64,000 nt of DNA, taken from positions 6,014,001 to 6,078,000 of the forward strand of contig NZ_CP009110.1 in NCBI RefSeq assembly GCF_000739085.1. The letters run 5' to 3'. Below the pieces are notes generated by a model, which was given only the letters and a program-made list of their open reading frames with translations, made no database searches and had not been told where the DNA came from. Each line of letters opens with the position of its first letter. Position 1 is the first letter of the stretch. This DNA is from Amycolatopsis methanolica 239. Its GTDB lineage: Bacteria > Actinomycetota > Actinomycetes > Mycobacteriales > Pseudonocardiaceae. A program made the position numbers and the translations under genes. This document shows positions 9,630 through 18,705 of the stretch, piece after piece.

Positions 9630-10139
9630 ATGAGCATCGCCCACTGGTCCACGACCGACACCCGGATCGGACCGTTCACCGCCATCGTCGCGAGCGACGG
9701 CGCCGTCCTGGCCTCCGGCTGGACCGCCGACCTCGGCGAACTGACTCCCCAGATCTCCCCCTCACTGCGCCCGTCCGACCTCCGCGAGAAGCGCGACCTC
9801 GGTGCGGTCAGCACCGCGGTCCGCCGCTACCACGACGGTGAACTCGACGCGATCGACGACATCCCCGTCCGCCAGCGGTCCGGCGAGTTCCTACAGCACG
9901 CGTGGGACGTGCTGCGCACGGTGCCCGCAGGCAAGCCGGTCACCTACACCGAGTACGCCGCGCTCGCCGGCCGTCCCGCCGCCGTCCGGGCAGCGGCCTC
10001 GGCCTGCGCCCGCAACGCCGCGGCGCTGTTCGTGCCCTGCCACCGGGTGCTCCGCATCGGTGGCGCGCTCGGCGGCTTCCGCTGGGGCGTCGACGTCAAG
10101 CGCTGGCTGCTCGACCACGAAACCCCGTACCGCTCCTGA
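9630..10139 (+). CDS. ogt: Methylated-DNA-[protein]-cysteine S-methyltransferase
   Basis: A 169-residue suicide methyltransferase that reverses O6-methylguanine. The acceptor motif PCHRVLRIGGALGGFRWG holds the active Cys near residue 131. The upstream helix-turn-helix part includes VPAGKPVTYTEYAALAG. It sits 22 bp after the Ada-AlkA fusion with AAGGAGAA ahead of ATG 9630, so it supplies the base-transfer step that the fusion lacks. It is convergent with sbcC with only 2 bp between stops. Confidence 0.94.
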   Translation: MSIAHWSTTDTRIGPFTAIVASDGAVLASGWTADLGELTPQISPSLRPSDLREKRDLGAVSTAVRRYHDGELDAIDDIPVRQRSGEFLQHAWDVLRTVPAGKPVTYTEYAALAGRPAAVRAAASACARNAAALFVPCHRVLRIGGALGGFRWGVDVKRWLLDHETPYRS

Positions 10140-10141
10140 AA

Positions 10142-13105
10142 TCACGCCATCTGCAGCTCCAAACTCGACCCGGTGCGGGACTTGCGCACCCGCAACCGGG
10201 TCGGGATCCGCTGCCGCAGCTCCTCCACGTGGGACACCAGGCCGACCACCCGGCCACCGGCCCGCAGCTCGTCGAGGATGTTCATCACCACGTCGAGGGT
10301 CTCGGAGTCGAGCGTCCCGAAGCCCTCGTCGACGAACAGCGTGTCCAGCAGCGAGCCGCCGGTCTCCGCCGCGACCACGTCGGCCAGCCCGAGGGCCAGC
10401 GACAGTGACGCGAGGAACGACTCCCCGCCGGACAGCGTCTTCGCCGGACGGACCGTGCCGGAGAAGTCGTCCAGCACGTCCAGTCCCAGTCCGCCTCTCG
10501 TGCCGTGCGATCCGGCCGCATCGGAGTGCACGAACGAGTAGCGGCCCTGGCTCATCGTCTGCAACCGCGCCGTCGCGGCGATGGCCACCTCTTCCAGCCG
10601 GGCCGCCAACACGTACGACCGCAGCGACATCTTCCGCGCGTTCTGCCCGCGCCCGTTGACCACGTCGGTCAGCGCGTCGAGCTCGGCGAACTCCTCTTCC
10701 AGCGGCCGCAGCCGCTCGGTGGCGGCCGCCAGCCGCTCGGCCAGCGTGCCCAGCGCATCGGCTTGGGCCGTCGCTGACCGCAGGACAGCGACCGCAGCCT
10801 CGGCCCGTTCCCGCGCCGCCTGTGCTTTCGCCCTGGCCGACTCGACGTCCACCTCGTCGTCCGGCCCGACCCCGAACAGCTCGGGCTCGTTCAGCGTGGC
10901 CCGCGCCGCCGCCTCCGCCGCACGGGCATCGGCCAGCCGCTTCTCCAGATCACGGACCGTCGCCTCGTCACGCGCGGCGGCCCGCATCTCGTCCACGGTC
11001 TCGAAACCGGCCCGCCACAGCGCTTCCCGGACCTCCGCACGCTGACGCTCGAGCTGTTCGGCGGCGCTCGCGGCCGCGGACCGCACCTCGGCCAGGGCGT
11101 CCAGCGCTCGCACGATCCCCGTCAGGTGCGCGCGGCGGGCGGCGACGTCGGGGTGGCCACCGCGCGCCTCCTCCAGGCGCCGGGCGCGTTCGGCGACACG
11201 CTCGGTCAGCGCCCGGTGCTGGGTCTCGGCGGCCGTGGCCGCCTGCAGTTCGGCCGCGCGCTTCTCTTCCAGCTCCCGTTGCTCGGTCTCGGCTGCCTGC
11301 ACCTGCTTCGCGAGCGGCGCCCGCTGTTGCGCCAGCGCGTCGAGCCCGGCGATCTCCCTGCGCAGCAAGGAAAGTTCCTCGGTCAGCTGCGCGCCGGTCC
11401 GGCCCCGCAGACGTTCACGCAGGGCCGCGAGCTTCGTTTCGGCGTCGTGCTTGGCCGCCTCCGCCGCCTTGCGGCGCCGCTCCGCCCGGCTCTCCGCCTC
11501 TTCCGCCGCCTGCTCCTGCTCCGGTGAAACGGCCTCCGGCGCGGCCATGGCCGGAGCCGGGTGATCGGAGGAACCACACACCGGGCACGGCGAGCCGGAC
11601 GTCAACCGGGACGCCAGCTCGGCCGCCATCCCGTCGAGCCGCCACCTTCGCAGCTCGAGGAACCGTTCGCGCGCCTCCTGGTGCTGGTCGATGGCCACCC
11701 GCGCCGCCGCTCCGGCGTCCGCCACGGCGCGCTCGGCCGCGGGCAGGCGCTCCGCGTCCCGGACCGCGGCGACCAGTTCGCTCTCGCGCTTGCGGACCTC
11801 ACCGAGCTTCGCCTCGGCGTCGATCGCGACGTCGAGGCGCTCCCGCAGGTCTCGCGCACGCTCCGGGATGCCCGCCAGCTTCTCCCCGAGCACCTGGACG
11901 CGGGCCCTCGCCTCGCTCGCTGCCTCGGCGTGACGCTCGATGTCCCGTTGATCGCGAACCTGCTGCTCGGCCTCGGCCACCAGCCCGGCGAGCGCACCGG
12001 CCTCCTCACGCAGCTTTCCGGACAGCTTGCGCAAGTCCGCGGTGTCCGCCTGCACGTCCGCGAAGCCCGTCGCCGCGAGCGCTGCTGCCTTGCGGTCCTC
12101 GGCCTCGCGGGCTTCGTCCAGCTGCGCCGCGCACCGGTCCGCCTGTGCCGCGACACCCACCACTGCCGCCGCTCGCCTCGCCGCCTCGAGCTCGGCGGCC
12201 CAGCGCTTCCGTTCCTCTTCCTGCTCGGCCAGTGCCGCGAGCCGCCGGTGCGCCTCCCGCACCCGGCGGACGCGTTCCGCCGCCGACAGCCGCTCGGCCA
12301 GCAGCTCATCAGCCGATTCACGCGCCGCCCTGGCACGTTTCTCGTCGTCGCGGGCCTGCTCCACGCTGGACCGGATCCGCTCGCCGGTGCGCGCGACCCA
12401 GCCCGCCACGTCCTCTTCGGGCACGTCCTCCCCGGCCACCTGGGCGAACCGCGCCGTCCACTCGCGCAGTTCCTGGCGCTGCTGGTCGAGTTCGCGCCGC
12501 CGGTCCGCCCTCCGCTCCCGGAACCAGCCCTCGACCTCGGCGAACCGCTTGGTGCCGAAGAGCCGCTCCAGCAGCTTCTCGCGCTCGTCGGTGTCCGCGC
12601 GCAGGAACCGGGCGAACTCGCCCTGCGGCAGCAGCACGACCTGGAAGAACTGCTCCGCGCTCATCCCGAGCAGACGCTGGACCGTGCGGCCGACCTCGTC
12701 GATCCGCGTCAGACCCTCAGCCGGCTGGCCGGCGGGCGGCGGGCCGACCCACTGGAGCACCGCCTTCGCCTGTTGCGTCGTCGTTCCCTCGCCGCGCCGT
12801 TTCGGGCGCTGGTACTCGGGGCTGCGCTGCAACCGCAGCCGCTGCCCCTGCACGGTCAGTTCGAGCACGACCTCGGTCGGCTCATCCGGTTCCGCCAGGT
12901 CGCAGCGCAGGCGCTTGACCTGACCGCGCGCGCCGGGAACCGTGCCGAACAACGCGAACGCCACCGCGTCCAGCAACGTCGTCTTGCCCGCGCCGGTGTC
13001 GCCGTGCAGCAGGAAGAGCCCGTCGGCGCCGAGCGCGTCGAAGTCGACGACCTCCCGGGACCGGTACGGTCCGAAGGCCGCCACCTCCAGCCGGTGCAGT
13101 CTCAT
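10142..13105 (-). CDS. sbcC: Exonuclease subunit SbcC (Rad50-like SMC ATPase)
   Basis: A 987-residue SMC-type ATPase. Walker A HGDTGAGKTT lies at about 34-43. Long Glu/Arg/Ala coiled coils fill about 180-500 and 530-820 around a zinc hook, CPVCGSSDHP, at about 507. The ABC signature LSGGESFLASLSLALGLADV and Walker B/D-loop LFVDEGFGTLD lie near the C-terminus. With SbcD it forms the ATP-dependent nuclease that cuts hairpins and blocked DNA ends. Its ATG at 13105 overlaps the sbcD stop (ATGA), showing translational coupling with sbcD first. Confidence 0.95.
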   Translation of the reverse strand: MRLHRLEVAAFGPYRSREVVDFDALGADGLFLLHGDTGAGKTTLLDAVAFALFGTVPGARGQVKRLRCDLAEPDEPTEVVLELTVQGQRLRLQRSPEYQRPKRRGEGTTTQQAKAVLQWVGPPPAGQPAEGLTRIDEVGRTVQRLLGMSAEQFFQVVLLPQGEFARFLRADTDEREKLLERLFGTKRFAEVEGWFRERRADRRRELDQQRQELREWTARFAQVAGEDVPEEDVAGWVARTGERIRSSVEQARDDEKRARAARESADELLAERLSAAERVRRVREAHRRLAALAEQEEERKRWAAELEAARRAAAVVGVAAQADRCAAQLDEAREAEDRKAAALAATGFADVQADTADLRKLSGKLREEAGALAGLVAEAEQQVRDQRDIERHAEAASEARARVQVLGEKLAGIPERARDLRERLDVAIDAEAKLGEVRKRESELVAAVRDAERLPAAERAVADAGAAARVAIDQHQEARERFLELRRWRLDGMAAELASRLTSGSPCPVCGSSDHPAPAMAAPEAVSPEQEQAAEEAESRAERRRKAAEAAKHDAETKLAALRERLRGRTGAQLTEELSLLRREIAGLDALAQQRAPLAKQVQAAETEQRELEEKRAAELQAATAAETQHRALTERVAERARRLEEARGGHPDVAARRAHLTGIVRALDALAEVRSAAASAAEQLERQRAEVREALWRAGFETVDEMRAAARDEATVRDLEKRLADARAAEAAARATLNEPELFGVGPDDEVDVESARAKAQAARERAEAAVAVLRSATAQADALGTLAERLAAATERLRPLEEEFAELDALTDVVNGRGQNARKMSLRSYVLAARLEEVAIAATARLQTMSQGRYSFVHSDAAGSHGTRGGLGLDVLDDFSGTVRPAKTLSGGESFLASLSLALGLADVVAAETGGSLLDTLFVDEGFGTLDSETLDVVMNILDELRAGGRVVGLVSHVEELRQRIPTRLRVRKSRTGSSLELQMA

Positions 13106-14253
13106 GCCGCGTCCTCCCTGTCCGCCTTCTCCAGGGCCGTCCGCAGCAGTGCGGCCTCACGCTCGTTCGGCGGCGCGCCACGACAGTCGTCGAGGAAGCC
13201 GTGCGCGATCTCCTCGTCCGAGCGGCCCCGCACCGCCGCGGCGTACCGCAACGCCGCGGACGTCTTCCCGCTCTCCGGCTGCCACTCCAGGTGCACGGCG
13301 TGGGGGAACCGCTCCCGCAGCAACCGCATCGCGTCCACCGGACGGACGGCGTCGGTCAGCGTGACCGACAGGTAGCACTCGGCCAGCTCGTCGTGCGCCG
13401 GGTCGGCGAGCAGGTCCGCGAGCCTGCCGGTGATCTTCGCGAGCCGGCGCGGAACCGGCAGCTCGTGCCGCCGCACGCCGGTCAGGCCGGACGCGTCGAG
13501 GTCCACGATCCACACCGATTTCCGTTGCTGCGCCTCGGAGAACGAGTAGGCGACCGGACTGCCCGAGTACCGCAGGTGCTCGGCGAGCGTCTGCGGGCCG
13601 TGCAAGTGCCCCAACGCGACGTAGTCCGCGCCGTCGAAGACCGAGCCGGGAACCTGTTCCACACCGCCGATCGCGATGGACCGCTCCGATTCGGTCGGCG
13701 CGCCGCCGGTCACGAACGCGTGCGCGAGCACGACCGAGCGAGTTCCCCGAGCGCGCTCCGCGAGATCGGCGCGGATGCGGCGCATCGCCTCGGTGAGCAC
13801 GCCCGTGTGCCCGCGCGCGCCCGTCACGCCGAGCGTGTGCCGCGCCGGTTCCGGCTCCAGGTAAGGGATGCCGTAGATCGCGACCGGTCCGTGCTCGTCG
13901 TCGAACAGGACCGGATCGGCGATCCGGTCGATCGTCGTCCGCAGGTGCAGACCGCCCGCGGCGGCGAACTCGCCGAACGCGCCCAGCCTCGGCGCCGAGT
14001 CATGGTTGCCGGAGGTCAGGACGATGTGCGCGCCGGCGTGCCGGAGGCGGCTCAGGGCGCGGTTGGCGACCTGCACCGCCTCGGCGGACGGCACGGCGCG
14101 GTCGTAGATGTCGCCCGACACGAGGACGACGTCCACCCCCTCGGCGGCGACCACGTCCGCGAGGTGCGCGAGCACGGCGTCCTGCTCGGCGAGCAGGTCC
14201 AGGCCGTGGAAGGTGCGTCCGACGTGCCAGTCGGAGGTGTGCAGGAGTCTCAC
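13102..14253 (-). CDS. sbcD: Exonuclease subunit SbcD (Mre11-like phosphoesterase)
   Basis: A 383-residue calcineurin-like nuclease from GTG 14253, chosen because it gives the family start VRLLHTSDWHVG. Metal-binding motifs are in order: DWHVG (about 8), GDIYDR (about 47), GNHDS (about 81), VVLAHAF and GHLHGPQ. The C-terminal capping region (about 280-383) is typical. First gene of the sbcD-sbcC operon, divergent from the rmuC-like gene. Confidence 0.95.
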   Translation of the reverse strand: MRLLHTSDWHVGRTFHGLDLLAEQDAVLAHLADVVAAEGVDVVLVSGDIYDRAVPSAEAVQVANRALSRLRHAGAHIVLTSGNHDSAPRLGAFGEFAAAGGLHLRTTIDRIADPVLFDDEHGPVAIYGIPYLEPEPARHTLGVTGARGHTGVLTEAMRRIRADLAERARGTRSVVLAHAFVTGGAPTESERSIAIGGVEQVPGSVFDGADYVALGHLHGPQTLAEHLRYSGSPVAYSFSEAQQRKSVWIVDLDASGLTGVRRHELPVPRRLAKITGRLADLLADPAHDELAECYLSVTLTDAVRPVDAMRLLRERFPHAVHLEWQPESGKTSAALRYAAAVRGRSDEEIAHGFLDDCRGAPPNEREAALLRTALEKADREDAA

Positions 14254-14417
14254 GTGGCCCAAGTTAGGAGGGGGGTCCGACAGAATCCCGCAGACACACC
14301 GCGATGCTTCACCCGAACGTGTGTTCGGAGGGGATCCGCGCGGGCGGGCCCCGTTTTTGTCGGTGCCCTCCGTCATGATGCGGTCACGTTCTCGACGATC
14401 AAGAAAGGAGGGCGGCA

Positions 14418-15335
14418 GTGGCCTCCACCGTGATCAGCACGGCAGCCGTCGCGATCGCTTTGGTCCTGGTCGTGGCGGTCGTCCTGCTGTGGCGGCTCTA
14501 CAGCGACAGCATGCGCCGCGCGGACGCGGCGGCCCGGCAGGTCGAGGCCGAGCGGTCACGCGTGGATCAGCAGCAGGCCGCGCTGCGCAGGTACGAAGTG
14601 GCCTTCGCCTCGATCACCGGCAGGGGCGAGCTGGGCGAGCAGGTACTGGCGGAGACCGCGCGGGCGCTGGGGTTGCGCGAGGGGCTGCACTACACGCTGC
14701 AGACGGACCTGGGTGGCGGTGGCTCTGCCAAACCGGACATGGTGCTGCGGGTCGGTGGCGACCGGGCCGTGCCGGTCGACGCGAAGGCGAGCCTGGCCTG
14801 CTGGGCGGAAGCGGTCGAGACCGACGATCCAGACGAGCGGATGGACGCGCTGCGGGTCCACGTCCGCAACCTCCGCTCCCGGGCGGCCGAGCTCGCGGGC
14901 AAGGGGTACCAGCGCTGGGCCGACGCGATCTACGGCACGGTGATGTTCGTGCCATCCGACGCGGCCGTGGTAGCGGCGCTGGACACCGATCCCGAACTGC
15001 TGCGCTGGATGCTCGACCGGCGGGTGTTCCTGTGCGGTCCGACCGGGTTCGCGGTGGTGGCGTCGGCCGCGCTGTTCGCCGCGAGCGACCGGGCGGTGGT
15101 GGACGACATCGAGCGGGTGCGGGCAGGCGCGGCGGCCGCGCACCGGGCGGCCGGCAACGCGGTCGAGGCCCTCAACCTCAGCAGCACCCACCTCCAGCGG
15201 TTCCTATCGGCGCGGCGGCGGGAGATGGAGGCGCTCGAAGGGTTCCGGGCAGCCGTGGCGCCACTGTCGGACGCGGCCGCCAGCCCGACCGAAGTGGCAC
15301 CCATCCGAAGGGGGGACGAGATAGCCGCGAGCTAG
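14418..15335 (+). CDS. rmuC: RmuC family protein (DNA recombination, membrane-anchored)
   Basis: A 305-residue protein. GTG 14418 has AAAGGAGG seven bases upstream. Residues 5-27 form a membrane anchor and about 28-60 a short coiled coil. The conserved core includes GRGELGEQVLAETARALGL and a PD-(D/E)xK-like arrangement, PDMVLRV followed by VPVDAKAS. RmuC proteins limit inversions at short inverted repeats and are predicted nucleases. At about 300 residues it is shorter than the E. coli form, as is common in actinobacteria. The site next to sbcD, a nuclease acting on hairpins, is consistent with a role at inverted repeats. Confidence 0.85.
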   Translation: MASTVISTAAVAIALVLVVAVVLLWRLYSDSMRRADAAARQVEAERSRVDQQQAALRRYEVAFASITGRGELGEQVLAETARALGLREGLHYTLQTDLGGGGSAKPDMVLRVGGDRAVPVDAKASLACWAEAVETDDPDERMDALRVHVRNLRSRAAELAGKGYQRWADAIYGTVMFVPSDAAVVAALDTDPELLRWMLDRRVFLCGPTGFAVVASAALFAASDRAVVDDIERVRAGAAAAHRAAGNAVEALNLSSTHLQRFLSARRREMEALEGFRAAVAPLSDAAASPTEVAPIRRGDEIAAS

Positions 15336-15490
15336 TGAAAAATTCGCGTTACCGGCAGGTTGCCAACACGGCCGGACGAGCCGAAACCCCTGATCACGAC
15401 GGGTGCCCGCGGGCCGCGCCAGTGGTCTGAACCGCATCCTCGGCGGTATGGGGAGCCAGTGGGGTCGGCTACAGGTTACGGTGTTGCCTC

Positions 15491-16531
15491 GTGACCGCCA
15501 TTCCCGATCGCCGGAGCGATTCCGACGCCGACGACATCCCCGTGCCGTGGGATCAGCGTCCCATCGTCGGTGAACGCCGCGGCCTGCCGTGGTGGGGTGC
15601 CGTGCTCCTCGCCTTCGGGCTGGCAGTGATCGGCGCGGTCATCGACATGCAGACGCAGAACAAACTCGGCTGGCTGTTCCAGGGCGCGTACTTCGTCGGC
15701 GCGGTGGGCGCGGTGTGTGGCGTGCAGCGGCGCAGCCTGTTCGGGCCAATGGTGCAGCCCCCGCTGATTCTGGGGATCACCGTACCCGGGGTCGTGCTGC
15801 TGGTCTCCGGGTTGCCGGACAACAGCGACATGCTGACGAAGGTGCTGGCGGTCGGCACCCCGCTGATCAACGGCTTCCCGACAATGGCGATCACGACGGG
15901 CTGCACCCTGGTGCTGGGCATCGTCCGGATCTACCGGGAACGCAACCCGGACGCGAAGCCGAAGGCCGGCGACGGCGAGCGGCCCACGGACCCGAAGCGT
16001 CCCGGCAGCCAGGCTCGCGGCGGTGCAGCGCGGGGTGACGCGCCGCGTCGGCGTCGTCCGGCGGAGGACCATACCGGCGCGGAGGACCGCCCGGGCGGTG
16101 ACGGCGCTGCCGCGGGTGCGGTCGCTGCCGGACGTGGTGCGGCGGGGCGACGTCCCGGACGCCGCCCGGTCGACGACGATCCGCGTCGCGCCGCGGACGA
16201 GGCGCCTCGGCGCGGCCGTCGCGGCGCGGACGGTGGCGCACGACGTCCGGCAGGGGACGACCCCCGCCGGGACCCGGGGCTTCGGGACGACCCGCGCCGC
16301 GTAGCCCGCGGTGGCAAGACGCCGCCCCCGGGACGGCGCCCGCGGCAGCGCGGTGTGCCGCCGGAGGAAGCCGACCGGCGCGGCGGCGAACCACGCGCCG
16401 GCGGCCCGGCTGCCGACCGCCCCCGCCGGGTCCCCCCACGGGGCGGCGACCCACGCCTGGACCCGCGCCGAGGCCCCGAAGGCCGCCGCGGAAACCCCCC
16501 ACGCCGCCGCCCCTGGGACGACGACGCCTGA
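15491..16531 (+). CDS. DUF6542 membrane protein with long Arg/Pro/Gly-rich tail
   Basis: A 346-residue protein from GTG 15491. Residues 33-145 hold four hydrophobic segments (GAVLLAFGLAVIGAVID, AYFVGAVGAVCGV, LILGITVPGVVLLVSG, MAITTGCTLVLGIV), which match the DUF6542 domain. The rest, about 150-346, is low complexity: Arg, Pro, Gly and Asp dominate, with no recognisable fold, ending RPWDDDA. Its place beside ispH and ychF corresponds to Rv1111c in M. tuberculosis, so the head is conserved while the tail looks free to vary. A 51-bp repeat starts at its last codons. Function unknown. Confidence 0.8.
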   Translation: MTAIPDRRSDSDADDIPVPWDQRPIVGERRGLPWWGAVLLAFGLAVIGAVIDMQTQNKLGWLFQGAYFVGAVGAVCGVQRRSLFGPMVQPPLILGITVPGVVLLVSGLPDNSDMLTKVLAVGTPLINGFPTMAITTGCTLVLGIVRIYRERNPDAKPKAGDGERPTDPKRPGSQARGGAARGDAPRRRRPAEDHTGAEDRPGGDGAAAGAVAAGRGAAGRRPGRRPVDDDPRRAADEAPRRGRRGADGGARRPAGDDPRRDPGLRDDPRRVARGGKTPPPGRRPRQRGVPPEEADRRGGEPRAGGPAADRPRRVPPRGGDPRLDPRRGPEGRRGNPPRRRPWDDDA

Positions 16532-16850
16532 GAGTGCGTCGAGGGGGCTGAGGCAGCGGACGGACTCCACGACGACACCTGAGAGTGCGCCGCGCCGGCT
16601 GAAGCAGCGAGCGAACTCCACAGCGACGCCTGAGAGTGCGTCACGCCGGCTGAGACAGCGAGCGAACTCCACGACGACACCTGAGAACGGGGCGTGTCGA
16701 CTGGCGCACCGCGCCCGGATCAGAAACAACAACGCCTGAGAGCGCAGCGCAAGGCTGAGGCGGCGCGGCCGGCTCCAGAGACAAACACGCCTGAGATCGG
16801 GGGCGCGTCGGCGTTGAAGCGGCGCGCCGGGCTCCGGTTGGACGCACGTC
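16520..16850. repeat. 51-bp imperfect tandem repeat starting at the stop codon of the DUF6542 gene
   Basis: Three clear units lie at 16520-16570, 16571-16621 and 16622-16672. Each opens with a GACGACRCCTGAGAGTGCG-like phrase and ends GCGAACTCCAC or close to it; the second and third agree at about 44 of 51 positions. A fourth begins at 16673 and then diverges. CCTGAG recurs at 16735 and 16790 at 55-bp spacing, with further GGCGGCGCG-GGCTCC echoes to about 16850. The first unit contains the gene's own last codons and TGA, so each later unit carries a copy of that stop. The rest of the interval to 17007 shows no gene. Confidence 0.85.
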
Positions 16851-17007
16851 GCGCTGTGGAGGCAACACCGGATCTGTCGGAACCTGGAGAGAGGGTCGCG
16901 TGCGGTGAGGGCGCGATCGCGCGATCCCCGGCACAGACGAACCGGGCTGGAACGCGCGTATCACGCGTCCGATGGAAGAACCCCGGGCGGCACCAAAACC
17001 AGCGCGG

Positions 17008-17961
17008 TCAGACGCTCCGCAGCTCGCGGGGCAACGCGAAGGCGATCTTCTCGTTCGCGGTCGTCACTTCCTGCACGTCGCCCCAGCCGCGTTCGGACAG
17101 CCACGCCAGCAGGTCCATCACGAGCACGTCCGGCACCGACGCGCCGCTCGTCACGCCGACCGTGGTCACACCCTCCAGCCACTTCTCGTCGACCTCGCGG
17201 GCGAAGTCGATCAAGTGCGCGTCCCTGGCGCCGGCCTGCTTCGCGACCTCCACGAGGCGCTGGGAGTTCGACGAGTTCTTCGACCCGACGACCAGCACGA
17301 GGTCGCACTCCGGCGCCATCGCTTTCACCGCCGTCTGGCGGTTGGACGTCGCATAACAAATGTCGTCGCTCGGCGGGTCCGCCAGGTTCGGGAAGCGGCC
17401 CTTGAGCTGGTCGACCCGCTCCATCGTTTCGTCGACGCTCAGCGTGGTCTGCGACAGCCACACGACCTTCGACGGGTCCCGCACCTCGACCTTCGCCGCG
17501 TCCTCGGCCGTGTCCACCAGCCGCACGTGCGTCGGCGCCTCACCGGCGGTGCCCTCGACCTCCTCGTGGCCCTCGTGGCCGATCAGCAGGATGTCGTAGT
17601 CCTCGCGCGCGAACCGGTTGACCTCCTTGTGCACCTTCGTCACCAGCGGGCACGTCGCGTCGATGGTGCGCAGGTTGCGCTCCTCCGCCTCCGCCCGCAC
17701 GGCCGGCGACACCCCGTGCGCCGAGAACACGACGAGCTCGCCCTCGGGCACCTCGGACGTCTCCTCGACGAAGATCACCCCGCGCTCGCGCAGCGACTCG
17801 ACCACGTGCCGGTTGTGCACGATCTCCTTGCGCACGTACACCGGCGGCCCGTACAGCTCCAGGGCCTTCTCCACGGCGACCACGGCGCGGTCGACGCCGG
17901 CGCAGTAGCCACGCGGCTTGGCCAGCAACACACGCTTGACGGGCTCGGAGACAGCAGTCAT
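17008..17961 (-). CDS. ispH: 4-hydroxy-3-methylbut-2-enyl diphosphate reductase
   Basis: A 317-residue iron-sulfur enzyme that makes IPP and DMAPP in the last step of the MEP isoprenoid pathway. Three cluster-ligating cysteines are present: [11 protein letters not shown] (about 19), [11 protein letters not shown] (about 105) and the Cys in the [18 protein letters not shown] segment [13 protein letters not shown] or [11 protein letters not shown]; the [11 protein letters not shown]ys is the family ligand. The substrate His in AHGVSP and the TTLSVDET segment are also seen. ATG 17961 was chosen for family length. It is divergent from the Rv1109c-like gene. Confidence 0.96.
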   Translation of the reverse strand: MTAVSEPVKRVLLAKPRGYCAGVDRAVVAVEKALELYGPPVYVRKEIVHNRHVVESLRERGVIFVEETSEVPEGELVVFSAHGVSPAVRAEAEERNLRTIDATCPLVTKVHKEVNRFAREDYDILLIGHEGHEEVEGTAGEAPTHVRLVDTAEDAAKVEVRDPSKVVWLSQTTLSVDETMERVDQLKGRFPNLADPPSDDICYATSNRQTAVKAMAPECDLVLVVGSKNSSNSQRLVEVAKQAGARDAHLIDFAREVDEKWLEGVTTVGVTSGASVPDVLVMDLLAWLSERGWGDVQEVTTANEKIAFALPRELRSV

Positions 17962-18096
17962 ACGTCCAGGGTACGGGCCGCCCGGCAGGCGAACCCCGCC
18001 CCCACCGGGCACCCCCAGCCCGAATTGTGTGCATCCCGTCACGTCGCCACGCCGCGCCGGTTGGGCTGAACCGTCAAGGTGCGGCACGCTGTACCC

Positions 18097-18705
18097 ATGA
18101 AGCCACTCCCGCTTCCCCTCCGCGTCGCGGCGGGCCTGGCCGTCACCGCCGCCGAACGGGCCCGCGACCTGCCGAAAACCCTGCTCGGCCTGCCGGTCAC
18201 GGTGATCTCCGGCGTGCTCCAGTTCTCCATGCGGATGCAGCAGCACGTCACCGAGCTGGCCATCCGCGGTGACGACGCCCTCGCCTCGCTGCGCCCCGTC
18301 GAGGAGGCCCCGAGCTGGGCCACCTTCGACGAGGACCTGCCCGCCGACCAGCCTGCGGAACAGCCGCGCGCCGACCGCAACGGCCACCGCCCGGACGCGG
18401 TGCTCGCCGACGTCGGCGACAGCCCCTGGGAACAGGAGGAACGCGCGCTGGGCGAGGAGCACGTCGAGGGCGAGTTCGACAGCCCGGCAGGCACCGCCGA
18501 AGGCCCGCTCGGCCTGGCCAACTACGACGAGCTCACCCTGCCCCAGCTGCGCGCCCGCCTGCGCCGCTTCTCCCTCGAAGAGCTCGAAGAGCTGCTGGAG
18601 TACGAGCGCGCCCACGAGAACCGCGCGCAGTTCGTCGGCATGCTCGCCCGTCGCATCACCAACGTGCAGCGCGCCAACGCCACCGGGGACACCGAGGCGG
18701 AGTGA
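18097..18705 (+). CDS. Lipid droplet-associated-like protein (Rv1109c family)
   Basis: A 202-residue protein starting [21 protein letters not shown]. An amphipathic N-terminal third (about 1-60, including [21 protein letters not shown]) is followed by an acidic linker rich in Glu, Asp and Pro. A C-terminal helical part, [23 protein letters not shown], ends the protein. The same layout and place (ispH, this gene, xseA, xseB) occur in mycobacteria, where the family is annotated as lipid droplet-associated. The stop overlaps the xseA start (GTGA). The role is inferred from family naming only. Confidence 0.75.
   Translation: MKPLPLPLRVAAGLAVTAAERARDLPKTLLGLPVTVISGVLQFSMRMQQHVTELAIRGDDALASLRPVEEAPSWATFDEDLPADQPAEQPRADRNGHRPDAVLADVGDSPWEQEERALGEEHVEGEFDSPAGTAEGPLGLANYDELTLPQLRARLRRFSLEELEELLEYERAHENRAQFVGMLARRITNVQRANATGDTEAE

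Noticed and set aside
10822-12918. A 698-codon open frame on the plus strand, and another at 11561-13375, opposite sbcC
   Set aside because: Both lie wholly antisense to sbcC, which has full motifs. Their proteins are Arg/Pro/Ala low complexity, as expected of shadow frames in GC-rich DNA.
15476-16732. Minus-strand frame of 418 codons with 17-residue repeats opposite the DUF6542 gene
   Set aside because: The repeats come from the 51-bp DNA repeat, the rest is antisense to a conserved gene, and no start signal is seen. Kept only as part of the repeat finding.
16520-16850. CRISPR array
   Set aside because: Units are directly adjacent with no unique spacers, and no cas genes are near.
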